Shown here in pieces: positions 1 to 6,249 of a stretch of 7,296 nucleotides of DNA. The stretch's first letter is position 1; every line of letters starts with the position of its first letter. The notes under the pieces are model-generated. The model searched no databases. It had not been told where the DNA came from and was given only the letters and a program-made list of their open reading frames with translations. The stretch lies in the NCBI GenBank assembly GCA_018725425.1, contig QLUL01000049.1:1-7296 (forward strand), in the 5' to 3' direction. The DNA comes from Chloroflexota bacterium (lineage in GTDB: Bacteria; Chloroflexota; Dehalococcoidia; SZUA-161; SpSt-899). The translations under genes were made by a program, and so were the position numbers.

Positions 1-487
1 AGGCGAGCCTTTCCCGGGCAGCATGGTAGGGGGCGTTCTCCCGGAGGTCCCCGTCCTCCCTGGTCCTCTTCACCTCTGCAATTGCCTTTTCCCTCTCTTT
101 GCGGAGTCCGTCCATTTCAGCTTCCAGTCTTTGGCGGCCTTCAGCGGAAAGCCAGACAGGTTTCTTGGAAGGAGATACCGGTTTTATCCGGGGCTCCTTC
201 TTATTGATAAGGTCAGCGATAGGATTCGCCATGACCCATCCCCTCTCTTTGGCATAATTGAAAAATCCTTCCAGCGCCTCGAGTCGCCTCTTGCGATCGG
301 CGGCCTTCCTGGCTCCTCGCACAAAATCTTTCATCTCCTCGGTGCTCAGGGTAAAGAAGGGACGCTCCCCGCACTTCATGCTAAAACGCACCAGATCTCC
401 CCTCATCGAGGCAGAGGAATTGCACAGAAATTCCTCTATCGCCCTGTTCACCGGGATGCTACCCCCCGATCTCGGATCCTCGTTCAT
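1..487 (-). CDS. greA: GreA-like transcription elongation factor with N-terminal recombinase-like helical domain (3' partial)
   Basis: Reading leftward from ATG at 487-485 gives 162 residues before the window ends. Residues ~110-162 match the GreA/GreB N-terminal coiled coil: a VWLSAEG entry (~110-117), a charged helix, then the tip motif GDLRENAPYHAARE, whose D147 and E150 correspond to the acidic tip residues that GreA inserts into the RNA polymerase secondary channel to stimulate cleavage of backtracked RNA. Residues ~12-95 are not classical GreA. They look like the SAM-like core-binding domain of tyrosine recombinases (FL..S, TLSTEEMKDFV, RRLEALEGFFNYAKERGWV.NP), but no catalytic domain follows. 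I recall similar fusions from Chloroflexota. The start is firm: the frame has a stop at 529-527, no other start codon lies between, and AGAGGGAG precedes the ATG. The C-terminal FKBP-like GreA domain should lie beyond the left edge. The gene is 82 nt downstream of purKE, so it may share its transcript. Confidence 0.82.
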   Translation of the reverse strand, partial: MNEDPRSGGSIPVNRAIEEFLCNSSASMRGDLVRFSMKCGERPFFTLSTEEMKDFVRGARKAADRKRRLEALEGFFNYAKERGWVMANPIADLINKKEPRIKPVSPSKKPVWLSAEGRQRLEAEMDGLRKEREKAIAEVKRTREDGDLRENAPYHAARERLA

Positions 488-569
488 ACTCCCTCTTGCC
501 CCTTTTCTATATCCATAAGCACAGATTCAAAAGGTTCGCCCGGTGGGAGAAGTTATTAACCTCACAGAT
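488..569 (-). other. 82-nt purKE-greA spacer
   Basis: Short gap between the purKE stop (572-570) and the greA-like ATG. It carries the Shine-Dalgarno-like AGAGGGAG just before the ATG. I see no convincing GC-rich hairpin followed by a T-run, so there is no visible terminator. A TTGAAT/TATAGA pair exists, but its 13-nt spacer is too short for a standard promoter. Read-through from purKE is the simplest interpretation. Confidence 0.4.
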
Positions 570-1064
570 TTAGGCCTTTCCTTGCTCAACCCGGCGCGCC
601 ATCTCCTCGACTTTCTCCTGCAATTTCTGCTTATACTCCTTCACCTTCCCCCTGATCTGCGGATACTTCACCCCCAGAATCTGTGCCGCCAGGATCGCGG
701 CGTTCCGGGCATTATTTATTCCCACGGTCGCCACCGGGACTCCTGCCGGCATCTGGACGATGGAATAAAGGGAATCCAGCCCTTTCAAGGGGGTTGTCTC
801 GATCGGCACACCGATTACGGGAAGGGGGGTTATCGAGGCTACCATGCCAGGGAGATGAGCCGCTCCGCCGGCTCCGGCGATTATCACTTCAATCCCCTTC
901 CCCTCGGCTTTGCGAGCATATTGAAACATCCTCTCCGGCGTCCGGTGGGCGGAGACAATGGTAAGTTCGTGGCCAATCCCGAACTCCTCCAGCAGTTTCC
1001 CCGCCTCTTCCATCACCGGGAGGTCGGACTCGCTCCCCATGATGATTCCTACCCTTGCCTCCAT
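570..1064 (-). other. purE: PurE domain with possible internal translation start
   Basis: The PurE part begins at ATG 1064-1062 (MEARVGIIMGSESDLP), exactly where free-standing PurE proteins begin, and would give a normal 164-aa enzyme. The sequence just upstream is the end of the repeat array followed by GTAAG, a weak ribosome binding site. I therefore favour translation as part of the fusion, but an independent PurE product is plausible, especially if repeat-number changes put the two halves out of frame. Confidence 0.45.
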
Positions 1065-2309
1065 CTTACGAGTCTGGAGTCTGGAGTCTGGAGTCTGGAG
1101 TCTGGAGTCTGGAGTCCCCCGCCCCTCCCCGACTCTCGACTCTTGACTCTTGACTCTCGACTCGTCAGAGGAAACCACTCGCAGAAGTGTCTTTATCCTC
1201 TGGGCTTTCTCGAAAGCGTTCTCGGCGTCCTTATCCACTACTGTTACATGTCCCATCTTGCGGAATGGTCTGGTAACCCTTTTCCCATACAGATGCAGAC
1301 TCGCTCCAGGGATGCGCAAAGCCTCTCGAATCCCCTGGAATCTTGCCGGCCCCTCATGGCCTTTCTCACCGAGGATGTTGACCATTACCGCTGGAGTGAG
1401 CAGTTCAGTCGAGCCCAACGGAAGTTCCATAATCGCCCGAATGTGCTGCTCGAATTGAGAAGTGACGCAGGCCTCTATGGTATAGTGCCCCGAATTATGA
1501 GGCCGGGGGGCGATTTCGTTCACCAGGACATTCCCCGCTTTGCTTAGGAACATCTCTATCCCAAAGATGCCTGCTCCACCAAGTGACTCCACTACGGCGA
1601 CCGCCATTCGCCTTGCCTCATCTTGAATTCTTTGCTCCACCAGGGCGGGAGCGACAACCATATCGCAGATGTTGGCCGCCTCATCGAAGACCGTCTCCAC
1701 TACCGGATAGCATTTGATCTCTCCAGCAGCACTCCTTGCCACCATAACCGCGAGTTCCTTCTCGATCTCGACAAATTCTTCAAGAAAGGACTCCACCCTG
1801 AGCGCCCTTCCTATATCATCCCTCGTACGAATGACGAAGACCCCCCTGCCGTCGTAACCTCCCCGGCAGGCCTTCTGCACCACCGGAAACCCGAATTCCT
1901 CAACAGCAGCAGCGAGGGCACCTCCCTCGACCTTCCGGTACCTCGGGATAGGGATTCCGCTGCGCTCCAGTACCTTTTTTTGTTTCCACTTGTTCTGGAT
2001 GATCTCCAGTATCTGTGGAGAAGGGTGGATAACATATCCCGCCTCGACGAGCTCTTTCAAGGCACCTACGTCAATATCTTCGAGGTCGTAGGTGGTTACG
2101 TCGCTTCTCGTGACAAGTTCTCCTATCTTATTTCGGTCATGGAAATCACCGACGAGTTGCTCATCAGCGAGTTGACTTGCCGGGGAATTCGGCGTGGGGT
2201 CCAGTATGGTAACATAAAACCCCATCTTCTTCGCTTCCTGGGTCATCATCTTGCCCAGTTGCCCACCGCCGATGATACCTATTCTTAGATTGTACCCCGA
2301 AAACTCCAT
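570..2309 (-). CDS. purK-purE: Bifunctional PurK-PurE: N5-CAIR synthase fused to N5-CAIR mutase
   Basis: One open frame of 579 residues encodes two successive purine-synthesis enzymes. Residues ~8-380 are PurK, the ATP-grasp ligase converting AIR, bicarbonate and ATP to N5-CAIR. Visible landmarks are the glycine-rich GIIGGGQLGKMM (11-22), DLEDID (75-80), the ATP-grasp loop QKACRGGYDGRGV (145-157) and the metal/ATP segment NEIAPRPHNSGHYTIEA (264-280). Residues 416-579 are PurE, which rearranges N5-CAIR to CAIR: GSESD (425-429), SAHRTP with the expected catalytic H455, AGAGGAAHLPGM (479-489) and SIVQMPAGVPVAT (516-528). Both halves look complete (PurE part 164 aa). The PurK-then-PurE order is that of yeast ADE2. 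The linker, residues ~382-415, is encoded almost entirely by tandem heptamer repeats, so this may be a recent fusion. PurE may also be started separately at an internal ATG. Start choice: ATG 2309-2307 sits just before the Rossmann-like start, with AGAAGG 11 nt upstream. Confidence 0.9.
   Translation of the reverse strand: MEFSGYNLRIGIIGGGQLGKMMTQEAKKMGFYVTILDPTPNSPASQLADEQLVGDFHDRNKIGELVTRSDVTTYDLEDIDVGALKELVEAGYVIHPSPQILEIIQNKWKQKKVLERSGIPIPRYRKVEGGALAAAVEEFGFPVVQKACRGGYDGRGVFVIRTRDDIGRALRVESFLEEFVEIEKELAVMVARSAAGEIKCYPVVETVFDEAANICDMVVAPALVEQRIQDEARRMAVAVVESLGGAGIFGIEMFLSKAGNVLVNEIAPRPHNSGHYTIEACVTSQFEQHIRAIMELPLGSTELLTPAVMVNILGEKGHEGPARFQGIREALRIPGASLHLYGKRVTRPFRKMGHVTVVDKDAENAFEKAQRIKTLLRVVSSDESRVKSQESRVGEGRGTPDSRLQTPDSRLQTRKMEARVGIIMGSESDLPVMEEAGKLLEEFGIGHELTIVSAHRTPERMFQYARKAEGKGIEVIIAGAGGAAHLPGMVASITPLPVIGVPIETTPLKGLDSLYSIVQMPAGVPVATVGINNARNAAILAAQILGVKYPQIRGKVKEYKQKLQEKVEEMARRVEQGKA
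1071..1116. repeat. Tandem heptamer array A (AGTCTGG, about 6.6 copies)
   Basis: Six perfect AGTCTGG units (1071-1112) followed by a partial AGTC. On the coding (minus) strand the unit is CCAGACT, which reads as the seven-residue cycle PDSRLQT in any of the three frames, because 7 and 3 are coprime. No stop codon arises in any frame. It encodes residues ~398-413 of the PurK-PurE linker. Confidence 0.95.
1131..1163. repeat. Tandem heptamer array B (GACTCTY, about 4.7 copies)
   Basis: Units GACTCTC, GACTCTT, GACTCTT, GACTCTC and a partial GACTC. On the coding strand this is GAGTC repeated every 7 nt, giving ESRVKSQESRV in the linker (residues ~383-393). The conserved core is the inverse of that in array A (GACTC against GAGTC). 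The two arrays are separated by 14 bases that are G-rich on the coding strand (1117-1130), so they form an inverted pair of direct repeats. Confidence 0.92.
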
Positions 2310-2520
2310 CCGTGTGCTCGCCTTCTAAGTGATTAGCTTGGGCCTCAGTCTCTCTAATCCTTTCCAATGACGAATCCAGTGATAACCCGTAGTGACACCT
2401 CTTCCTCACCCCAAGCTCATTATAACACTTTCTGTAAAGAACTATAGAGCAGTTGCGTTCGTTTGTTCCTTTCACCCTCTGGTACCCTGATCCACAAGCT
2501 CCTTTCTCAGGCTGATACAC
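2310..2520 (-). other. Intergenic region and purKE leader (211 nt)
   Basis: No credible gene is visible here. On the coding strand it contains the extended -10 element, a weak inverted repeat (CTAATC at 2354-2359 against GATTAG at 2331-2336, 17-nt loop) and the AGAAGG ribosome binding site at 2326-2321. I compared it by eye with the purine, PRPP/guanidine and ZTP riboswitch cores and saw no match. No clear intrinsic terminator follows the glycosidase gene ending at 2521. Confidence 0.45.
2419..2424 (-). promoter_or_regulatory. Candidate extended -10 promoter for purKE
   Basis: On the minus strand the sequence reads TGTTATAAT, a perfect TATAAT at 2424-2419 preceded by the TG of an extended -10 element. 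No good -35 hexamer lies at 16-18 nt upstream, which an extended -10 can tolerate. Transcription would begin near 2412, leaving a leader of about 100 nt before the purKE ATG. It lies in the only sizeable intergenic gap of the window, where a separate purine transcript would be expected to start. Confidence 0.5.
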
Positions 2521-3729
2521 CTATTTCATGTTTGCCCTTCCCCCCGCATCCAATTTGGGGCCGGAGCGGATTTCATCAAAAAATGGTGTTCTTCTTTGTT
2601 CCACCGAGATCGCCGCATAGAGATACATCGCCGCCGACCATGTCTGCCAGTCTTCCCCCCGAGGGGTTCCATCCTGTGCGCGGAACCACTCGTTGAAGCC
2701 AAATTCTACCTCGGCGTCCCGAGCAGGACGCACCAGACGGGTCAAAGCCATGAGCTTTTTCTCCGCCAGGCGATACCGGCCTGCCGCCACGATTGCGGCT
2801 ACATAGCAGCCACAGACGAAAGGCCAGACCGCGCCATTTAGATAGTTCCCCGGAAGATTGAACTTCTCATACCGGGGGTGCCAATCCGGGTCTTCTGGGT
2901 GGATGTAGGGGAAATAATTCGGAGGCAGATCAAGAGCCAGCAAGCCCTGTTCCCGCAATGCCTGACACTCCCTCTCTATCCATGAAACCAGTTGCTTGGC
3001 TCTTGAGGGATGCGCCAAACCGGATAGAATAGCCAGGCTGTTACCCATAAGGTCGAATCGCTCGTCACTGTAGACCTTGTATGACCAGGTGGCAAAATAG
3101 GGTTTGCGAGGCAACATGAGGCCCTCATGGACATGGCGATGTATAAGTCCACTACGGATAGTGAATCGATCCATAGCGCATTCCAGAGAAGCGGCCCTCT
3201 CCAACTGACCATACAACCGAAGATAGCTGTAGACGATGGTATTCACGAAAAGGCCATATCCTAAAACCCACTGTTCGTCGCGCCAATCGCTTGTGGGAAG
3301 CTGTGCCACCATAACTCGACCTGTAGGACTCTGATACTCCATCCAGGTCATTGCCCTCTGGACCGCTTCTTCGAGAAACTCAGCCTCCCCGGTGGCCTTT
3401 CGGTAGAGGCCAACGGCGAGAATGAAAAGGGGAGTCGTATCGCTGGAGCCGCGATCTTCAGGACCATGGACAAGTGAGGGAATAAGCCCTAAATGACTTT
3501 GGTTCTTGGCCAGCGTCTGAAGCACTCGCCGCAGACTTTTGATGAGCTTCTGGTTGCCGCTGGCAAGAATCCCCAGAGAAGCGATCAAAAGGTCCCGGGT
3601 GTAGGGCTCAGGGTAACCCCACCCGGCTGTTCGCGGCAGCGAACGATACGGCCCCCTGGAATTATGCAGTAAGACTCCTGTGGCAGCTTTCTTGGCTTCC
3701 TCAACCAGGGCATGTTCTTCACGTTTCAC
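2521..3729 (-). CDS. Six-hairpin (alpha/alpha)6 glycosidase, GH100/debranching-enzyme-like
   Basis: A 402-aa soluble protein with no signal peptide visible. The repeated helical-hairpin texture and conserved patches suggest an (alpha/alpha)6-barrel glycoside hydrolase: GWGYPEPYTRDLL (36-48), SSDTTPLFILA (95-105), PTSDWRDEQW (145-154), GNYLNGAVWPF (294-304, compare YHNG.WP of GH100 and amylo-1,6-glucosidases) and GEDWQTWSAAMYLYA (358-372). D97, D149 and the acidic residues near 341-347 (E341, E347) are catalytic candidates, but I cannot assign them. Substrate is unknown; sucrose-type or alpha-glucan cleavage are family possibilities. The start is set at GTG 3729-3727, 1 nt after the glycosyltransferase TGA, implying translational coupling. 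An in-frame ATG further upstream (3828) would add 33 residues that merely shadow the neighbour's C-terminus. It is the last gene of the sugar run before the purKE promoter. Confidence 0.72.
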   Translation of the reverse strand: MKREEHALVEEAKKAATGVLLHNSRGPYRSLPRTAGWGYPEPYTRDLLIASLGILASGNQKLIKSLRRVLQTLAKNQSHLGLIPSLVHGPEDRGSSDTTPLFILAVGLYRKATGEAEFLEEAVQRAMTWMEYQSPTGRVMVAQLPTSDWRDEQWVLGYGLFVNTIVYSYLRLYGQLERAASLECAMDRFTIRSGLIHRHVHEGLMLPRKPYFATWSYKVYSDERFDLMGNSLAILSGLAHPSRAKQLVSWIERECQALREQGLLALDLPPNYFPYIHPEDPDWHPRYEKFNLPGNYLNGAVWPFVCGCYVAAIVAAGRYRLAEKKLMALTRLVRPARDAEVEFGFNEWFRAQDGTPRGEDWQTWSAAMYLYAAISVEQRRTPFFDEIRSGPKLDAGGRANMK

Positions 3730-3730
3730 C

Positions 3731-4873
3731 TCACGAAATCCCCAATCTCTCGGACATAATCTGAAGGAACCGCTTGGCAACCACGCGGTAGTCGTAGTAT
3801 TCCACCACACGTTTCCGGCCTGCTTCACCCATACGCTGCCGCAGCTTTGGATCTTCCATCAGATCCATTAGGTAGTTGGCAATATCGTGGACGCTAGCCC
3901 GATAGTCCACCGTGTGAGGAGACTTAAAGACCACCCGATGCCTCGGCTCATAGCCTGACTCCTCGCCGAGGATGGTCTCCCTCATCACCACCTCCTGGGC
4001 AACGCCCGCCAGAAAGGCGGTTTCCCCATGAACCAGGGTTTCCAGCATCGCCATAGCACTAATGCCCAGAACGGGCTTGCCACAAGCTCCAGCCTCCACC
4101 TGGGGCATGCCGAACCCCTCCAGACGTGACGGCGCGGCGTAGATGTCGCAGGCCGCCATGAGATAGGGCATGAAATTCCGCGAGACGATATTAGCGGTAT
4201 AGATGACGTTCTTCTCAATGCCCAGAGAGGTAGCCAGTTGCATATCTATCAAATTCTGCTGCACTGTCCTGGGCTGTGGCCACACTTTACATACGTATTT
4301 CCAGTGAGGGGCTCTGGTGTCAATGATCGAAAGGGCTTGCATCACCTCTTGAGCACCCTTGGAGGCCGCATCGCCGCCAACTGTAAGGATCATAATGTCG
4401 TCGGGCGAGATGCCGAGTGCCTCGCGGACACAGGCCACCTTTCGTTCGCTCTTATCGCGGGGGATGAAGGAATCCGTTTCGACCCCTACCGGCAAGACCT
4501 CGATGTTCTCACCATTAAGGCCATCTCGGATATAGGTGTCCTTCACCCATTGCGATGTAACCAGAATAAGAGGCAATGCATTTAGAATTTCCTGATAGTT
4601 GGCAACATAGCCATCGGCAACCAGCCAGGGCACCGGTCGAACTCCATACCGTTGCGGATGGAGCACCAGCTCATTTGTGTGTCCCCAGTATCCTACTCCC
4701 ACTACCACATCCGGTTCGAACCAGCGGTAGTACCATTCCTTCTCCTGAGGGGATTTGGGATTAACCGCGTAGGCATCAATGCCCAACTCTTTCAACCCTC
4801 GGTAGAGCAAATCACCTTGCGTGGCCAATCCACCCGGCGGAGGCGGGTACTCATATTGAACCAGCACTTTCAT
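3731..4873 (-). CDS. GT4-family glycosyltransferase (GT-B fold)
   Basis: A 380-aa retaining glycosyltransferase of the GT-B class, which transfers a sugar from a nucleotide-sugar donor to an unidentified acceptor. The N-terminal Rossmann half opens with MKVLVQYEYPPPPGGLATQG, including the glycine loop typical of GT4. The C-terminal half carries ILTVGGDAASKGAQEV with the basic residue expected to contact donor phosphates, and the EX7E motif with E252 and E260 (EGFGMPQVE). It ends with a usual C-terminal helix (RKRVVEYYDYRVVAKRFL). It has no transmembrane segment and is presumably cytoplasmic or membrane-peripheral. The start is ATG 4873-4871, which overlaps the deacetylase stop as ATGA and has GGGGGG seven bases upstream; an upstream in-frame ATG at 4897 lacks these supports. 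Acceptor and product are unknown. Confidence 0.88.
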   Translation of the reverse strand: MKVLVQYEYPPPPGGLATQGDLLYRGLKELGIDAYAVNPKSPQEKEWYYRWFEPDVVVGVGYWGHTNELVLHPQRYGVRPVPWLVADGYVANYQEILNALPLILVTSQWVKDTYIRDGLNGENIEVLPVGVETDSFIPRDKSERKVACVREALGISPDDIMILTVGGDAASKGAQEVMQALSIIDTRAPHWKYVCKVWPQPRTVQQNLIDMQLATSLGIEKNVIYTANIVSRNFMPYLMAACDIYAAPSRLEGFGMPQVEAGACGKPVLGISAMAMLETLVHGETAFLAGVAQEVVMRETILGEESGYEPRHRVVFKSPHTVDYRASVHDIANYLMDLMEDPKLRQRMGEAGRKRVVEYYDYRVVAKRFLQIMSERLGIS

Positions 4874-5511
4874 TGGTCTTCCCCCCTTTCTTTCCATTTC
4901 TGAAATTCATCAGCGGAGCGGAAGCACCAGAAGGCTTCCTCTCGCGGTGTGGTTCTCGCCTCAAAGCTCTCGGCAGCAAAGCCATAGAGCTCGGTAATTA
5001 TTCGGTACTTTTGCTGCCAAATGATTTCAGGAATCTTGTTCAACCGATGTGCGGTCTTGATCGGTCGAGGTAGGTAGCGTTTCTCCCCATCCTCGTAGGC
5101 GAACATCCAGAGATCAGTTGTAGAAATGCTCTCTTTGCTCCACAGGGCAGCAACCGCCCGGCTGGTCTCTTCATGGCGAAGATGTCGGGTATACTCACCA
5201 TAGGGGCTATGTGTCAGGATAAGATCGAAGGAGGTTTTCGGCAGCAGGGAAAGGATCGCCTGCTGGACGTCCAATTCGGCAAGAGGCAGTTGTTCTGGCC
5301 CGTCGTCAAGATCGTCGATGTTGCCTCTAGCCCCAAGCTTCTGAAGTACACGCTGGAACTTCGGGGCTCGATCTGGATCGCTTCCCCGACAAAGTGCTAT
5401 CACGGTCCAGTGCCAGTTCGGATAGGAGAGGATGGTTCCCCCAGCCCAGAGGGCTTCATCATCGGGATGAGCGACGATTACCGCAGCCGTAACAATATCT
5501 TTCTTGCTCAT
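4870..5511 (-). CDS. PIG-L/LmbE-family zinc-dependent deacetylase
   Basis: A 213-aa cytosolic protein starting MSKKDIVTAAVIVAHPDDEALWAGG. The AHPDDE motif (A14-E19) is the signature of PIG-L/LmbE N-acetylglucosaminyl deacetylases (MshB and BshB relatives): H15 and D18 would be zinc ligands and D17 the general base. A later histidine pair, H110 and H113 in YTRHLRHEE, supplies the third ligand. Such enzymes remove acetyl groups from GlcNAc-containing glycoconjugates. Coupling to the GT4 gene through an ATGA overlap suggests that the two act on the same molecule, as MshA and MshB do in mycothiol synthesis, but nothing here shows that a thiol is made. The ribosome binding site AGGGGA is provided by the last copy of an octamer repeat array immediately upstream. 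Confidence 0.88.
   Translation of the reverse strand: MSKKDIVTAAVIVAHPDDEALWAGGTILSYPNWHWTVIALCRGSDPDRAPKFQRVLQKLGARGNIDDLDDGPEQLPLAELDVQQAILSLLPKTSFDLILTHSPYGEYTRHLRHEETSRAVAALWSKESISTTDLWMFAYEDGEKRYLPRPIKTAHRLNKIPEIIWQQKYRIITELYGFAAESFEARTTPREEAFWCFRSADEFQKWKERGEDQ
4874..4886 (-). promoter_or_regulatory. Ribosome binding site deciding the GT4 start
   Basis: GGGGGG at 4886-4881, seven bases before ATG 4873, inside the end of the deacetylase gene. It supports the ATGA-coupled start rather than the in-frame ATG 24 bases upstream. Confidence 0.7.
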
Positions 5512-5551
5512 TAATCCCCTAATCCTCTAACCCCCTAATCCCCTAACCCCT
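5512..5551. repeat. Telomere-like octamer array (TAATCCCC, 5 imperfect copies)
   Basis: Five contiguous 8-mers: TAATCCCC, TAATCCTC, TAACCCCC, TAATCCCC, TAACCCCT. The coding (minus) strand is a run of GGGGATTA/GGGGTTA units. The array encodes the last residues and the TAG stop (5529-5527) of the methyltransferase, and its final copy is the Shine-Dalgarno site of the deacetylase. Four runs of four or more G occur on the transcribed-sense strand with loops of 3, 4 and 11 nt, so a G-quadruplex is possible. Confidence 0.92.
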
Positions 5552-6195
5552 CGCACCGCCACCAGCACCTCATAATCTCGATCGCGATAGTCCAGCTCCT
5601 CCTTCGTGAGCCTGTCAGCAGGCAATCCGTGCAGAAAGGCCATAGCGGTGAGCACATTTCCATAGGCCTGGACTTTTACATTAGAAGGGGAAAAGGCTGT
5701 GCTGAAAAGCCTCTCTGCCCCCATGCTGGTGAACCGCCAGTATTCGCCCCAGTGCTCCATATCGTAGCGGCTGATGTGGGCGATGTTGGGGAAGGTAGCC
5801 AGCACCACACCATCAGGCTTAAGGATGCGATAGAGTGTCCGAACCGCTGCCTGCACATCATAAATATACTGCAGTGTCTGGGTGCAGATGATGCAATCGA
5901 AGGTGTTTGAGGGAAGGTGATCGGCACGGGTCAAATCCGCCACGATGGTTGCCTTGGAATTCCCCTCTTTTGCATGAAGAACATCGCTTTTTGCCACCCT
6001 CTCTCCTCCCAGGCTGCAGGTGTAAGCATCATCTCCAATTTCCAGGACATGTCCGCGGATATCCTCCGCATGCTGAGATAGAAAGCTTTCGATGTAGTAG
6101 CGGTCGATGCATAAACCACCGTCGAACCCAAAGGAGTGGGTGATCGGCTGAAGTCTCCGGAAGGAGCCAAATCGTGCCTGCTGCTTTCTCCTCAC
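5527..6195 (-). CDS. Class I SAM-dependent methyltransferase
   Basis: 222 residues with a Rossmann-type methyltransferase core. Motif I is VLEIGD (50-55), followed by the SDVLH acidic strand (D71), VADLTRADHLPSNTFDCIICTQTLQYIYD (central motifs, ~85-113) and RILKPDGVVLATFPN (123-137). The N-terminal lead-in, RRLQPITHSFGFDGGLCIDRYYIESFL, is one I recognise from methyltransferases placed beside glycosyltransferase genes; there the acceptor is presumably a sugar or lipid-linked glycan, unproven here. The start is GTG 6195-6193, the only start codon between the in-frame stop at 6237 and the conserved region. It is preceded by repeated AGAGG/AGGCAAG motifs. The tail GVRGLGG is encoded by the octamer array and is probably not functional; relatives should end near DYEVLVAVR. 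Confidence 0.83.
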   Translation of the reverse strand: MRRKQQARFGSFRRLQPITHSFGFDGGLCIDRYYIESFLSQHAEDIRGHVLEIGDDAYTCSLGGERVAKSDVLHAKEGNSKATIVADLTRADHLPSNTFDCIICTQTLQYIYDVQAAVRTLYRILKPDGVVLATFPNIAHISRYDMEHWGEYWRFTSMGAERLFSTAFSPSNVKVQAYGNVLTAMAFLHGLPADRLTKEELDYRDRDYEVLVAVRGVRGLGG

Positions 6196-6199
6196 TTCT

Positions 6200-6234
6200 C
6201 TTGCCTCTCGCCTCTCACCTCTTGCCTCTCGCCC
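6200..6234. repeat. Degenerate heptamer array (CTYGCCT, 5 copies) at methyltransferase start
   Basis: Units CTTGCCT, CTCGCCT, CTCACCT, CTTGCCT, CTCGCCC. On the coding strand they read AGGCAAG/AGGCGAG/AGGTGAG, so several Shine-Dalgarno-like AGAGG stretches precede the GTG start at 6195. The array fills most of the 54-nt gap between the right-most gene and the methyltransferase. Confidence 0.85.
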
Positions 6235-6249
6235 TTATGACACGTCGCT

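Noticed and set aside
500..540. Promoter for the greA-like gene (TTGAAT/TATAGA)
   Set aside because: The 13-nt spacing is too short for a standard sigma-70-type promoter, and no extended -10 TG is present.
23..559. 178-aa plus-strand open frame
   Set aside because: Antisense to the GreA-like frame, whose coiled-coil motif is unmistakable.
1071..1163. CRISPR array
   Set aside because: Units are 7 bases and contiguous with no spacers, and they are inside a coding region.
543..1547. 334-aa open frame on the plus strand
   Set aside because: Lies entirely antisense to well-recognised purKE, has no family resemblance, and is partly kept open by the stop-free heptamer array (SLESGVW repeats).
1623..2288. 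221-aa open frame on the plus strand
   Set aside because: Antisense shadow of PurK; no recognisable domain and no ribosome binding context.
2164..2520. 118-aa minus-strand open frame across the purKE leader
   Set aside because: Overlaps 146 nt of purK in another frame, has an odd composition, and starts just past the glycosidase stop without a clear motif.
3730..3828. N-terminal extension of the glycosidase to ATG 3828
   Set aside because: These 33 residues are only the out-of-frame reading of the glycosyltransferase C-terminus; the GTG at 3729 fits translational coupling.
4874..4897. Upstream ATG (4897) as the glycosyltransferase start
   Set aside because: Adds MERKGGRP before a typical GT4 start, and lacks the GGGGGG site and ATGA overlap that support ATG 4873.
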